From Chamaea fasciata (Eukaryota; Chordata; Aves; Passeriformes; Sylviidae), in assembly GCA_029207755.1 (NCBI GenBank), contig JARCOQ010000001.1, positions 95,646,640-95,710,639 on the forward strand: a stretch of 64,000 bases of DNA, given 5' to 3'. Every line of letters begins with the position of its first letter. The first letter of the stretch is position 1. Shown piece after piece: positions 1 through 14,900 of this stretch. The translations under genes were made by a program, and so were the position numbers. The notes under the pieces were generated by a model. That model was given only the letters and a program-made list of their open reading frames with translations, did no database searches and was not told where the DNA came from.

Positions 1-2838
1 GACCCCCCACCCATTCTTCCATATGGAGTCATTTGTGAAGACATTAACACACATTTTTCCCATCTTTATTTCTACAATGCAGACTGTCAGTAGCACTCAG
101 AACTAGAGAATGGATTTTTAGTGTATCTTAGAGATGTCCTGGTCAGGAGGAGAAGCTCTACTGGGCATCACTTTGCCATCATGTGGAAAGATTCTTTCCT
201 GTAAGGAAGCAAATATTTTACAAACATTTTTTATTATGTCTTGAAGGAATGTAACCTTAAGGTATCACATAGTTAAGGTCAATCTGACAAAAATACCTCA
301 CTGCACACAAGATCTTTGTTTATAAAAGGGAAGTTGTTGCTGCTTGCCCCCTTCCTTCTTCTACTTCTTTTTAAAACTGATGTTAAAATGGTGTTCAACT
401 TGTGCCCTTAAATTGATAGAACAAACATATAAGTAATGTTGTCCCTTCTTTGTAGAGAAGATATTTCTACTGGTATTTTCATTTTGACTGGAAGAATTGG
501 AGATATTTGAGGTATTACAGCTGTCTCTTTCTATTCTGCCCTTGGGCTCCACTTCCAAGTCTACCATATCTGTACCAGTCCGGTACTGGCCCCACCACTG
601 CATTTCTAAAGTTCTGAGTTTCAGTGGTCAGAATATAAGTTACCAAAAATTTTGGTACATAGTTTAAAGTGAGGAATCTTTTTATCCCAGAAGGAAGGAG
701 AGGATAGCAATTACTAAAACAATCTCTAGTAAAAGGGAATGAGGTGTCTTGATTCTGATTATACAACTGTCCTTTTGGTGTCTTTGGTTGGAGTTCTGCG
801 TACTTCACTTCTGTTCATGAGGAGATTTGTGAAAGTGGAATGTTCTTTCTGTAGGATCATTCTCATGTGACCTCTTTCTTTAGTAATCAGGATTTGTGAG
901 GAGTGCTTGCAGGACAACTTCTTACAAATGTGTATGTCAGTAGTCATCCTGCCATCATTCCTACTGAAATAGCACATGAATCCTGGAGCAAAACTTTTAT
1001 TACTTCTAATTTTGGAGGAAGGCAACCATGCATGTCCCTTGTGGGTGAACAGACCTTAATGTGCTTCAAGCAAAGCTAATCAATGACAATGAAGAAGAAA
1101 ATATATCTTGCAAGGCTGTTTTAATAGATTCCTATTTTTTGGGGACCTTCGCTATACTCTAGAGAAACTGTTGCTTGTGGAGTACTAGGCATCCAGCTCC
1201 AGGGGAGTTGTTGATAGGAGAGGTCTTCTGCTGGCCTCCTGAAGCTTTCAGGGTAGACTTACCTTTACAGTTTTTGAAAACATAACATGGAATAAGAATG
1301 AAAGAAATTGTTAATGCAGTAATAAAGTATAATGTACTGTGCAATACTGTAATCTCATAAGGAATCCCATAGTATTTACTATACTGGCTTTAGGAGGAGG
1401 CACATAAGGTGCTTACAGTTTTGTCAGCAAATATGCCTTTTAGTTGTCTACTGCCAGTTTTTGCTTGTAACTTTCAACAGCTCTCTGAGTTGCTCTTTCT
1501 GAGATCCTTCAGTTTCTAGCAGTCAGAAGAAAAAAGTCTTGGTCAGGAAATGCAGATTGGTCTTGACCATGATTATAAGAGTATATGCCTTGTGCCACTG
1601 TCCTAGAGCTGCTCAGCCCATAATTGTACAGATCTCTGCAGCAGTCCTGGTGGCACAGTAATATGAGCTGGGATAAAGAGGGATATGAGTAGGCACGAAG
1701 TATTGGAAAGAACAGACATGCGTTAGGTTTGCATTTCTAGGTATTCAAGGCAGTTTGTAATTTGGATAATTTCAATTTGTGAAAATAATTTCTATTGTAC
1801 ATTATGATGGGTAAGGTAAGCTGTTCAATCCAATTGAAGGTGAACAGGGGTGTTCCTCTCGTTGCGCTGCAGTTGTCTTGTCATAGGTAGAGTTTCCTGT
1901 TTGCAATCCCCTCTGTTTTTGTAGCATGAAATTATCATGAATCTTGGTCAGATTCCTTAATAGTGAAGAAGAGTTCTAAAATCACAGTTTTATTATTTTA
2001 CCAGCACTGACCTGATTAAGCTAAGAGAGGCAGAAAGTGTTAAACAGTTTTTTTTCTTTATAATATCTATATGTAGATACAAAAACTTCTCTCTCTTGTC
2101 TATGACCTCTTTTGTGGTTGGTGGTGCTCTGACTCATATTCTTAATAGCAAGATGTGTACTGAATTGGGCAAGTCTTCATTAATGTTCGCTTTTCTTCCA
2201 CTTTACTGTTCTTCCTTTACTGCTAACAGGCACCCTGCTGAAATACAGAAACAAGAAAACTACTATTTAATAAAATAACAACTTGAAGAATAATGTTCTA
2301 CTCAATATCTAGGTATTATCAACTGTAAATGAATAAATTAGATTATTCTGGTTTTTGTAACACTGGTTTATTCTGTATGTGAGACAACACTAAATTGGTA
2401 TTCTACAAAACACATAAATTCATGAGAGGATAGTGAAGAGGAAAGTACAGGTGGTGTTTTGTGTGAGGTAATTATGCTTTCCTCACCAATTTCCCTCTCT
2501 TTTTTCCTCACAGCTTTAGGCATGGTGAAGACTCTCTGTATTCTAGCTGTATGTCTTATAACAGGGAACATGATAATAGAAAAATTGGAAGTTTAAAATT
2601 TGGCTTTGCTTCAATAAAAAAGTTGTAGCCTGTTGAAATGAAATACCACAGCTGTGTTGATGTCAATACTGTATAAAATGTATTTTTATTCATGTGCTTT
2701 CTCACCACTTCCGAGTAAGTGAAAAAATTAATTTATTTGGAACTGTGGTAAGAAACAAAGTATAAGAGCTTATTCTAGTCTTGCAGATTAGGTCTTTTCT
2801 TTACTCCAAGTTCTTTTTATCCTTTTTTTTATCAACAG
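1..2838 (+). other. NFX1 intron upstream of first visible exon
   Basis: This is AT-rich intron sequence ending in a T-rich tract and acceptor before 2839. I looked for the preceding RING exon (a CYHVFHLNC-type reading) and did not find it, so the whole stretch appears intronic. I see no repeat family here with confidence. Confidence 0.6.
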
Positions 2839-2916
2839 ATGGCAATAATGGTTGGAGATGTCCAGCTTGTCAGAATGCTTCTGTGCAGGTTCCTAAAACT
2901 TACACTTGTTTCTGTG
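2839..2916 (+). CDS. NFX1: NFX1 exon 1 of window: end of RING-like finger
   Basis: This 78-nt exon lies between acceptor atcaacag and donor gtgagt, entered at phase 1 (an upstream G completes GAT) and left with one base. It encodes [16 protein letters not shown] and then [13 protein letters not shown] supplies the last metal ligands of the atypical RING finger, whose first ligands must sit on an exon upstream of the window. CFC begins the NF-X1 finger region. Confidence 0.95.
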
Positions 2917-5900
2917 GTGAGTTTTTCACTTACTTTTGCAAAGAAAAATAGTTTTGTCATTTTGATTCTCTTTTGGTAATATGAATTTCAGTATTGGTGC
3001 TCGTTTGCTTACATGCCTGAAACTCAATTTTTAAAAAAAAATATTGACACTGGAAGGTGGCTACACAGAGAATCATATGTATGCCGCTTGAAAAATAAAA
3101 AGAAAATACTAAGTTCCAAGTGGTAAATATTTTCATATCATTACGTAAAAAGTGATTTTTATGGAATGATAAATGATAGATTTTGGCTGATATCTTGTGA
3201 GCTTTTCTTTTGTAAAAGGAATGGAATAGTCTGCATGTGTTATGTGTTTCTTTGTGGCAAGACACACTACAGTAATACACAACTTAAGGATACAACTACC
3301 TAAACCTTTAAATTGATTTAGCAATTTTGTGATTTATGTTGTTCAGGGACACATGGAGGTTAAACAGGAAAAAATATTCAGGCTTTTCAGACCTCTGTGT
3401 AGATACGTGTTTAATGAAAAAGGTAAATGGCATGAGTGCAGCACTCACCAAGCCATAAATATAAAACAAGAAGGAGAAATGAATTACATTACTTAATTGC
3501 ATAGATGTGATAAGTTTTGTTTGGAATCTATACTTCTGTGATCTGTATTGTTGTCACACAGCTTTCTCTTCCTTAAATCAGAGTCACTGGAAACTTTCAC
3601 CTCACTTTCTAGAAAATAGAATGTTCTGAAGTTGAGACAGAAACTTGTAGCAATGGGGAACAAAGGCACAGACACCCTTGCCTGCAAAGGCAATCTCCTT
3701 ATTGTAGAAAACACCTTTCTTATATACCTTTAGTTTCCACCAGACATAATCAAAACTTACAGAAGAAGAGCACCCAATAGCTGCAGTGCTGCTGTCCACT
3801 ATCTCACCCTCCGGTCAGCTTCCTGCTCAGATTCTGTCCATGGGTCTCTCCCCACAACTGCTTTTCATCCCCCAGCTGACCTCTAACTGCTTAGCCTGCA
3901 GCTGTGTCTTCCTCCAGGGCTTTCTGGTAAACATAACCATTAATAACTAACAGTTATAACCCCATATCCCGTAGAAACTGTGTCAGTAAACTTGCCCTAA
4001 AGAAGCTAGATTTGCTAAAATAGGAGAGTTTTATCTTTTTATCTTTTTATCTGGATGTGTCAGTCAATCAGTTAGAAACAGTGCAATGCAGTTAAGACAG
4101 TTTTTGTATGACAGTGTGTGAAATCTTATGGATATAAGGGTAGTAATTCAGTTATTAAGGATTATAATTCAGTCAGTTAGAATTAATTGATCATGAATGA
4201 AAATTAGACCAAATGAAAATTAGATTTTTTTATGACAGACATCTGTCTGTTAAATAGGGAAGAAGTTTTCCTGAGCCTAAGGACTGTTTCATGGTTTAGA
4301 ACATCTACAGTAAGAACCTTAAATTGTCTGTGGAATTATTACTCACAGAGCACCATGTAGAACAAAAGAGTTTAATCTTCTATAGATAATTTTACATTAA
4401 TTATATATAATTTGGACATCGTCAGTCGCTTCTGCAAAGCTGTTTTCTGTTTGATGTAAAGTACTAACTATGTGCTGTGTGGTTAAGCGTGGGGTTTTTT
4501 AAACCCTTTCATCCATGAGGAAATTCCTAGCTTATTTTTCTTCTGAAGCTTCAGATTTTTGGGACTTTCCTGGACATTTAATTAGTTTAATTGAAACTCA
4601 GGAGAATAAATGCTATTTGTAGTGTTCATTCATATTTTCCTAACTTAATATTGGTAAAATATACAAAGGTATATTAAAAAAATAAAATTCTGTAACTGTG
4701 TCACCAAAAGTACATTTTCTTGTTGCTTTTGATTGTCACAACTTAAATTTGTAACATTGGTTCAGTTGCTTCACTGTTAATTTAATTCCTCTCTTGCTGA
4801 ACGCCAAGAGTGTTAATGATGGTCATTAACCTTAACCCTGATGACCATCTCATGCACTTAGAGCTGTGAAATTTGATGATAATATCTCAGATTAATAAAA
4901 ATGCAGTTTAGTGCTTATCTGAAATACAGAAAACTTGAAGCTAACATACTTCTTGTTTAAAACTTCTGCTTCATTCATGAAAATTCATCAACTTCTAATA
5001 TTTAGATTAACATAGAGTCTGCTTCTTTTTATAGAAGTGACTTTCATAATTTGCCCACTCATTTAATTCTGCATTCCCCATGACCATACTTGGTAGATCT
5101 TACTTTCTGGGGTTGGTATCTTTTTACTTGGTTCCTTTTCTTTTTTTTTCTTCCCTGCTGCATTGAGACAACAAGGGAATTTCACTCTTCAGTTTTTTTA
5201 GCTACTGTGCAGCCTGACCAACTACAGGAGGCTTTTAGTTTTCATGTATTTTATCAGTTTAATTTAATTTATCAGCTGTCTCTATGTCTGCTGATTGAGA
5301 GTGCAGAAGGAAAGACTATTCTGGAGGTTGCTACTCCAACAGTACTTTCTTTTAAAGAAGTTGAGTATGTATCAGTACAGAAAAACATAAACATTTGTGT
5401 AATTTTTTTTTATCAAAGAAGACTACCTGCCAGTATTTAAAATACTGCTTTTTCTCTTTGGTATATTTTTCACAAATTCAGTCTGATATACAAAGCAGTA
5501 AGTATCTCTTTGTCTTTGACATGATTTAGGTAAGGTGCACAATCCAGAATGGAACAGAAATGAAATCCCACATAGCTGTGGGGAACTTTGTGGAAAGAGG
5601 AGGCAGTGTTTGGACTGTCCACATCTTTGTAACATGTAAGTAATGGTTTATCATACAAACATTGAAATGATTTAGAGAAAATTTCTAAAGACTGTATCTG
5701 CTTATTTTTTGACTCCAGAATATGCTTAGAGATTTAGAACCTATAGAGCTTTATAGTTCAGCTGAAGCCTGAAAGAAATTAAAAGCCTGAAAGCTCTTTG
5801 TGTTGGTATGTCTAAAGTGAGTTCATATGAGAGTATGAACACGAGGTCTACAATAGCTGTAGCATCATTTCTATCATGTTATAGAAACTTAACAAGCTAT

Positions 5901-8900
5901 CTGACTTGGTTTCAAGAATTTCCATTGAAGTAGAGAAATAATAGTGTCTGAAAGTAACTCTGAACATGTCCAGTCGTCCACCAGATTTTTTAGGTCCTGT
6001 TATTCATGTAAAAGTGTTTGAATATCTTAATCTGAGATCAGTGCTACTTGTTTAAATGAAAGACCACTTCACCACTTCTTTCCTCTGCTTTTTTTTTTAA
6101 ACTTTTTTGTTTTAAGCTTGTAAACTGTTAAGGATTAAACGGCATTTGTATTTCTTTGTTAAGACCATCAGATAGTTTAACCAGAATCCCTCATGGAGAT
6201 TTTTATCAGTATATGTAACTCAGAGAAGAGAGATGAAGGAGGGCACCTCTGTTTTCTATTTTGAATGCTTTACATTAGATTTTATTTTTTTAGTAGTGTG
6301 GTAGCATTGCTAAGATTAACACCATTACATGATCTTTTTCAATGTACGAATATGCTTACTAGTCAAAAACATAAGTGATATATTGTTCCTATTGTATCTA
6401 GCTTCAATTTCCTTAGAAGTTGATCCTTAACGTCTGTTCATGTTTCTGGTCTTGGAAATTTTTGATAGAACCAGTTGTTTCTGCTCTTGGTACACAGTCA
6501 AAAACTTCAGTCATTCCAACAAATAGATTGTTGTCTGACACTTTTTCCAAGATTTGCTAAAGCTTGGAACTTTACTAGAACTTTACTCTAAACTTTGTAT
6601 TTAATGTGTTCTGTTTCAAATACATTTCACCATTCTATTGAATGTCAGAATAATTCTTTAATAAATCTTTCCCACACCTAAAAATGTTCTATTAGATTTC
6701 TTTTTGATTTTAGATTTAATTTATATTTATGCATCATGTATTTATGCACACAGATTTGCATTTAATTTAAGTATCATGGCTGCTTTCTTCATTTATAGAA
6801 TCCTGCTAGATCAGATCAACTTTCAGACTACACTTGATGTAGCTGAACAGAACACTGATTCTCTTGGAGACCAGCTGCATCTCAGGAGAGGCGTATGTTC
6901 CTGGCCATATCTTTTGCCCAATCAGGAATAAGCAGATTTCTTAACCACTTTGAGAACTGCCTGACTGCAATTTGTTGCCTGACAAACTTTCCTATAGGGC
7001 TTGGAAGCAGATGTTCTTCTCTTCCTTCCTGTCCTAGTCTACAGCAGAGGCTCAGTCTTTGGCATTCTCTTCTGGGAAGTCTTCTGAAGAATAGTGACAA
7101 TATTGTGACATTGGGGACACTACAAATTCTTAGTCTCTTAAAGTCTGATCTGCATAAAAGCTGTGAAAATTGAGTCTCAATTTGTGACCAGTTGTAGCAT
7201 ATTTAAAAATGTTATCATTCAACTTTATGGTTCACATGAATAAAACCATGATGAGATCATCCAGTCCTGGAGGTAAGGCAACAGTAGGCATGCAGATCAA
7301 GATAATGGATAACTATGATATTATGGTAACTTATGATAGTTAACTAGAGAGGAATGCATCAGTGTTGCCAGTTTTGGACATTCCGCAGTATATTTTGGAC
7401 ACTTCTTTCTCCCATATGGGAATCTTTGGTGTCTGTGAGGACACAGGCAGCTATCATCTGTTATATCAAAAAGCAAGTAGAAACTTGGTTCCCTCTTGCT
7501 GCATCAGTGGTGGAGTTAGAGATGCAGAGCTTTATTGTTTGAATGCCGACAAGAAGTCTGGATCGTGATCTATGTCTGGGCCTGAGATCTTCCTCAGAGT
7601 GCTCAAGTTTAGATGTTGCCATCTGGGGCAGGAATCTATTTCATGATTCTTGCTTAAGTTTAGATGATCTCAGAACTTTTTCTTGTAAGCCTTTATTTCT
7701 TTGGATTGTGGGTTTGCTGTGTGCCATTTTCCCCTCCTCCCACATGTTCCCATAAGGTGATAAGGTTTAAACCAGAACTGTCATTCTGTTTGCAGATATC
7801 CTAAAAGCTGTTTTGTTTTTCCTTTTCAATACCACACCCCATTTTGGTGAAAATACGTAAAGGTAATTTACATTGGTGTTCTGCCAATTGACAGGGGCGA
7901 TTTAAAGGACATAGACACCAGTGGAAAGAATGGTCTTTTTTTCTTTTTACAATGAATATTAAGGTAACACCAAAGTAAAATTACACGTTCAATAAAACTA
8001 CATGCTTGACTTTAGCAACAAGTAAAAATAAGCAAGGTAATGCACTTAGTCATTACTATATGAGAGAAAGGATAGTAATTGAGAAAGATAGGTACATCAC
8101 CAATTGCCTAAATACTTTACCATCATCCAGAGTCTGCACTCACTGGGAAGCCCCGTTTGGCAGTGAGGACCTAGAGAACCCTTCCCAGCAACTTGGAAAA
8201 TCCGAAATGTTGAGTCCACCTGTAGGTGAGGTCTCCAAATTTGCCCTGAAAGTGGGTCCAGCTTTTATAGGCCCAAATCAGCAAGCTGAAGTGACTTGAG
8301 TATATTTTTAGCACACCTGAATCTGATGGTGCACTTCCCGACCTGCTAGAGCGCAGGCCTTGGCTAGGAGGCTTTTCTTCTAAAATGTCCTACAACCAAG
8401 CCTCTATTCATGTCAATTAGGAAAATTTCTTAAAATGATACATTTCTTGCAGTTAAATACACAAGGTTATGTGAAAGTTTCTAAAGCAGGTGATTTGGTA
8501 TTAAACGGCAAGCATAAGTTCTAGGTCATCTATTTTTAGTTAAATAATACTGATGGTGTTAGTCACACAGTGCTCAGGATCCATCTGGTAACTCAACTCT
8601 GGCTTAGGCCTACTGCTCAGGCCTGAGCACATGAACTGGTTTAGTGATAAATCTAATATTTACTCAGATTATTGAAATGGTAACCATTTATATAAACAGC
8701 TGATTTGTCAGAGCTGAGGAACAGGCAAGCAGCTGTTTGAAAAGGGAATGCTTTGCAGACCTTTTGCTAGTGTTATGCTGTGACATGCATAACACTTCTC
8801 AAGTGAGTTCACATTTTTATTTTAAAAACACTGAAATTGCTTTTGCAGTGTTAGGTTCTTCATCAAAGAAACACCTTCAATAAAATATTCCTGATAATAA

Positions 8901-11900
8901 ACTTCATGACAAAGCAGGACTTCTTTTAAGACTCTGAAGTTCTCCCTGCCAGTTGGAACTATGCAAGGCCTTGAGAGCATTTGAAAAAGGTCTTACAAAG
9001 GCAGTAAATAAATTTTCTCTTTATTAATGTAAATTTTAGTGTCTGGACTTTCTTTATAGATCTTTGGTGCTGTAATGTTTTCTACAGCAGTAGAAGTCTC
9101 TTTTTTGCTCTGTTACAGTATCTAGTATTTTCAGTGTCAGGCAAATGGAAGTTTAATTTTTCCTCTGTCTAGATATATCTATCTTCACAACTTTTCTTGT
9201 GTGTAGTAAAGCATCCCCCACCCCTGAGTAGGCATCTCTGTATAAGGAAAGTTTCAGTTTACCTTTAGACATTTTAGGAAGTTTAACTAGAAAGTTCTGT
9301 GCCCTTCTCATTGTAAATTGCTCCAAGAGAGAAGCACATGTTGGATCTTGTCACTGTTCCTCAAATCCTGTACCTCTCCCTATTGGCAGCAAGCCAAATT
9401 GTCCCTCCTAAAACATTAAGTATTCATGAAGGAGCACAAAAGAACTAAGGGTCTTTTTAGAGTGTTTCTAGCAGGATGTCTGAAGTTTTCTTGGACATCT
9501 GTGCACAGCTTTTCTTTGTTTTCTGTAACGTTTGTTATTTTTCATTTATTAAACGGTTCACTTTACAAAACACCTCTGAAGAACAGTCTCACCAAAATTA
9601 TTTAGCCAATCTGTAATGGCTGGACCCTCAGAGATTGATACATTTACATGTATAATTTATCAGGTATACATAACACTCTGGCCACCCGTTAAACTGTATC
9701 ACTGGTACACCAGTTCTCTAGAGCAGCAGCAGTAAATTGCAATATAATCCTTCATGCTAATGAAAGATAATGAAGTTTCACTTAAAAAACCCACTGCATT
9801 CACCAACAGTTATTACTGAAGTCTTCAGCCTGTCTTTTTGAGTTTAGTTTGCAACACTGTCAAGTCATTTAACTTAGCTTTTTGCTTAATCCCCTAAATC
9901 AGGACTAAAACTATAAAGGTATCACCCATCTTTATCACCTAAGGATATTTTCTGCACTTCCTGTGCATCTCTGTGCTGAATGAAATTTGAATTTCAATCT
10001 TAATTGTTGTTGTGTGGATCAAGTATGTCTTAGAAGTGTAGCCATACTGTAGCTTCTGCGTAAACTAAATTGCACCAGAGACTTTTGCATGTGTATCTGT
10101 AGGGATGCGTAAAGAATACGTATTTCAAAAGTCAGAAGTTTGATCTCAAAGCATTATTTTTTGCATTACTAGAATTTTTTCTGCTCATATTAACAAGAGG
10201 TCAGAAGGCTGTCTCAGAAATACACATTGTCAAAACTTTGAGATGTCTGAAAATTAATTATGTGATACTGTTCTAACAAAAGGAATCTTGCTGTAAGACT
10301 GCAGTCTACTTTTACCAGTGTTTACAACTTTCAAGTTTTAGTGATCAATATAAATTGCTGTTGTGTGATACAGTATCATCAGAAAGTGCCAGGAGTGGGG
10401 TTATGGAAGAATCTTAACGTTGCTTGTGTATGAGAGTGTTGAGAGAAATAATACACCAGGTAAAAAACTTAACATGATAAGACTTCTGAAGATGATGTGC
10501 CTTCTCACTTTTCCAAGTTATGACCTAGATAATAGTATTTTGAATTTATATCTGCTTTAATCTGGCTCCTAAGTTCATAAGTTGGCACCCAGCCTTTAGA
10601 ATCCTACATGGATCTTTCAGAATCAAAGTCAAGACAGTGAAATATATGGTGCCATCCTTTTACTAAAGGATTTCTTATAAGATAGGTTTTCTTGTATGTT
10701 GAAGAATGCTTGTTAATTCTCATTGTCTCAAGTTCCACAATACAGTTTTAATTAGTTTAGTGGTTTTGCTTTCTTCCTGCTTTACTGTGTATCCATCCAG
10801 TTTTTCTTTTTTTTTCCATTTCTGCCTGCTCTGGTGCTTTTTCAGCTCTTCACTGTGTCATAAAACTGACTATCAAAAATCGGAGGGCGATGGTGGTTTT
10901 GGTTGTTTTTTGGATTTACTTTATGTGATGGGGAATTGTTCATTGCTTTGAATTGGATTGTTGTGTAATTGTTCGGCTTTACTGTTAGAGCTGACATAGG
11001 TTGAGTGATAGATTAGGCCTTTATTGTCAACTGGGAGGAGTGGTAGAGGAAGAAAGGAAACCAGATCACTGTTGGCAAGCTGGAGGCATGACTGGACGAT
11101 ATCGTGTATGACTGTAGTAAGTGGTGTACCAATTAGTACTTGTATAATTACTGTTCTTGAGGAATTTAGTAGTTACCATGTAACCGGGTAGTCTGTGTTT
11201 ATGGGGTTTTCTGATGTTTCTGGGTTCTTTCTTTTTCTCTTGGCTAGGGTGTCTGTGCTGGTCAGTCCTGGCTGATAATAATTGCTCCAAATGAGAGCTG
11301 CTGTTTTTGCAAATGAAGGGAACTGGGAGCTGGCTAAGGAGAGTGCAGACAAGATAGTTAAGTATAATTTCACAAACCTGGACTTGTCTGTACCCAACTA
11401 AGGTCTTACATGCAGGTAGGGAACATGTAGTGTTTCTTGAAGTAGGAAGTAAGATCTGATATATAAAGGACTGGAATTGATGACATTCACAGGAAATTGC
11501 ATTTGGTAATAATAAAAAAACTGAGGCAGACTTGCTGTGTCTCCCATGTGTTACCTTACAGGAAGAGGAGGAACACATCTTACTGGTGGCACTAGAAGTG
11601 TTGAGTTCAAAGATAAAACCACCAGCTCAAAAGAAGAAATTCATAGAGAAGTTTTTATCTCTGTGGTGCTTAAGATCACCAAATAAGTAAATATGTTAAT
11701 GGTTTGGACATAAGATGATTGTTTTGGCTTTTATCAATGATGAACAGAGTTGAGTTGGTGTATGTTTGCTGGTGAAATGCAAAGTATCAAATGTGTCAGT
11801 CGTAGATTTGATTTGTTAGTAGTACTGTTCATTTGACAGCAGCAGGAATACTGTTTTTCCTTCAACATGACTGGTCTTTGAGACTTTGAGATGATCAAAT

Positions 11901-14900
11901 ACTTTTTTACTTGTGTTAAGACTGCTTTCACACCCTGCAGGAGTGAGTGTAGGAGTCCTGTATAATGTTCTGATAATGTGCTGAGGTTGGATTGTGTCTC
12001 TGGGAGTGTAATAAAGCTAAAGTTAACTTTGCTTTTTTTCTAAGTCTGTGCCACCCAGGACCTTGCCCTTCGTGCCCAGCCTTTGTGACAAAAACATGTG
12101 AATGTGGACAAACAAGGTAAGAATGCTTCTTCATGCAAACAAAAGTTTAGTTACTATAAACAAGCAATTTAAACAGTTTAAAATTTTATATACTATTTTT
12201 TTTCTTTCTTACAGTTTATTAAAAATATGCTGAACAAAGTTTAGTCTGAGCTGTGACTTTTTATTTGTGGTTTAAATGATTTGGAGAATTTTATATTTTG
12301 AAAACATGCAGTTAGTTTTCACTTTTCAAGAAAATAAAAATAACAAAAAGACTTGTCAATTTATGATACATGTAGCTGAATTGTCTGAGCAGTCTGTGAG
12401 TTGATTTGATTTTGAAATCCCATACTAGTATTTATTCATTTTATTTGCTAGAGGACTCAGAGAATTTAGTAGAAAAAGGTTCACATCTTTTCTGTCTGAA
12501 TGAAATGAGGTCTTTAATGACTTAATTTCAGAAATAATAATTTCAAAAATAACGTGCTTTTCTTAGAAACTGTACAGAGAAATCTATAGTGTATTCCAGA
12601 CTTAAAAGCTATTTTTTCCTTGCATGTTTGGTACATATATAGTGTCATTGCCTATAGCAATATGGTACTACCTATACTAGGCATGATTTCTCATAACCAG
12701 TTGGCCTGAGTCTTTAGAATCCCTTTTCCTAGTTACCTAGAACTGATTCTGTGTAATAAATCGTTTGCCTGAGCTTGTTTACAGAACCAAAACATAAACC
12801 GATTTCAGTGTTTCAAAGCAAGATTTCATTCTTGCTCTGGAAAAAAGATTTTTCAGATTTTCACAATTATTTCTCAGAGTTTGAATCTAATACCACGCAA
12901 TTTTAATTTCTCAGAAGAAAGTACTGCAATTTCTGTGGCAGTATTTGTAGATAAAAACACTTAGTCTTCAGCAGAAAAATGGATTGCTTGCAGATTACTG
13001 AATTTTATTTTCCATTGTTATACTGCCTCCTTTTATTGTTTAGGGGGGTTGTTTTTTTGTTTGGATTCTGTTTTGTTGTTGTTTTTCTGATGCCTTCTGT
13101 CATTTAAAAGTTTAATAGATGCAACAGCTTTATTTTTTTTTCCAGATGTCAGCTACTTCACCAGATTGCTGATTTTTGTAATAGTACATTTGATGCTTAA
13201 AACCTGATTCAAAATAGCATTTAATTTGTACTGTATAAACATCCAGGGTGTATGGCATGGCATCACAAGCTTTAGGATGTTTTAAAATTACTATTTCAAA
13301 TACACATTTTACAGCCACTGTATGAGCCACCCAGAGTTTAAAAAATAGGAGAATTGAGTTCTTTTTTTTTTTTTTTTTTTTTTTGACAATTTAATTAAAA
13401 ACTCTTATTTTCATAGACATCTGACCCACTGTTAAGGCCCTATTCCTATCTTCATTGTGTTTAATGGATTTAGGATTGTTTAAGTCTTCAGAAGGATGTC
13501 TGTATTGGAAATATCTGCTTTTCTGACAATGCATATATGAGTTCATACATTAGGTTCTAGTTTTAGTGTCATCTTGCATTGTTTTCCCCCGTTTTCTTCA
13601 CAAAAAATTCTAGTAAACTAACTACTGTGGTAGGTGTTTTCCTTTAGTGAGGTGGAAGAGGAGAAGCAAAGGTAAAACTAGGGATGTTATTTCCTAAAAA
13701 CTTCCATTAATAAATTATGTTGCCTTCTGAAGATTTTGGCATTTTACTGAAAGTGTATTTCTCTTTTTATTAAATACTGTATAGATGTCAAGGTAGCTGA
13801 CAGTCTATGGTGTCATTTTTCTACAGTCATTCAGTTCGCTGTGGCCAGTCAACAAAAATTCACTGTTCTAATGTATGTGGAAATACTTTAAACTGTGGAA
13901 AGCACAGCTGTACTCAAGTGTGCCATGCAGGAAAGTGTTCACCTTGCCAGTTAACAGTACAGCAAGGTAAGTACTGAAATGCTTTACAGATATCCACACT
14001 ATAAAATGAAAACAAGATGGTGGAAAAGATCAGTACCAAGAGGCAAGTGCTAGTTTTTACTTAACACAACCAAAATCTATTGTTGGAATCCTGCCATGAT
14101 GATTAGGCTGTTGGAGCATTTGCCTTTTAGGACAGGCTGGTGATACTGGGCTTAGCTTGAGAGGGCTGAGTAGTGGCCTTTCAGTAGCTAATAAGTACTT
14201 TAAGAAGACAGAGATGGGCTATGCATGTGTGGAGGATGAGAGACAATGAGCTTAAATTCCTTGTAACTAGCTGTAAGGGAAACATCTTTTCTTGGGGTTT
14301 TCAAGATCAGCTGAATAGAACACTTGAGTAATGTGGTCTGATCTCATTGCTGACTGTGCTTTAGGTAAGGGTTTGGACTAACTAATCCTTTCTTATCTGA
14401 ATTGTCCTCTGATCGTGCTGTGAATCGTTTACTATAATTTATAAGAATTAATGAGACAGTACATGCAAGAAAAGTAGGAAAAGGTATAGGAAACCACATT
14501 TCAACAAGCTTCTCATGATTTTTGCTAAAATTCTCTAAACTTAGTCTTGAATGGAAATTTAATTGACGAGTATGTATGCCAGTATATAAATAACTTCATA
14601 GAACAGTTTATACAGAGAATTGCAAGTTAATTTTCTTAACTTTCAAGGTAATAATTAACTTGTTATGTATACTGCTTTACTAAATAAACTTCTTGTACAC
14701 ATGGCACCACTTTATCAAAACAAGCAATGCTGGAATTCCAACTTCTGTAGGACAAAAAACTTTCATTGATGAAATAAATCTAAAGAGGAGCAACTTCTTT
14801 ATCCTTCTAAAAACTGACTGCAACAATTTTTCACTTTTTACCTTTTTATATTTGCTGGAGATGTTTTGTCACTGATATTCTTTTGTGTTGTTTTCTGTGG

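Noticed and set aside
1..2838. Search for the upstream RING exon of NFX1
   Set aside because: No reading resembling the Cys/His part of the RING finger was found on the plus strand, so that exon must lie left of the window.
11066..11578. 170-codon minus-strand frame in a large NFX1 intron
   Set aside because: It has no domain, no splice or promoter support and no recognisable family. Random frames of this size are expected in 64 kb on two strands.
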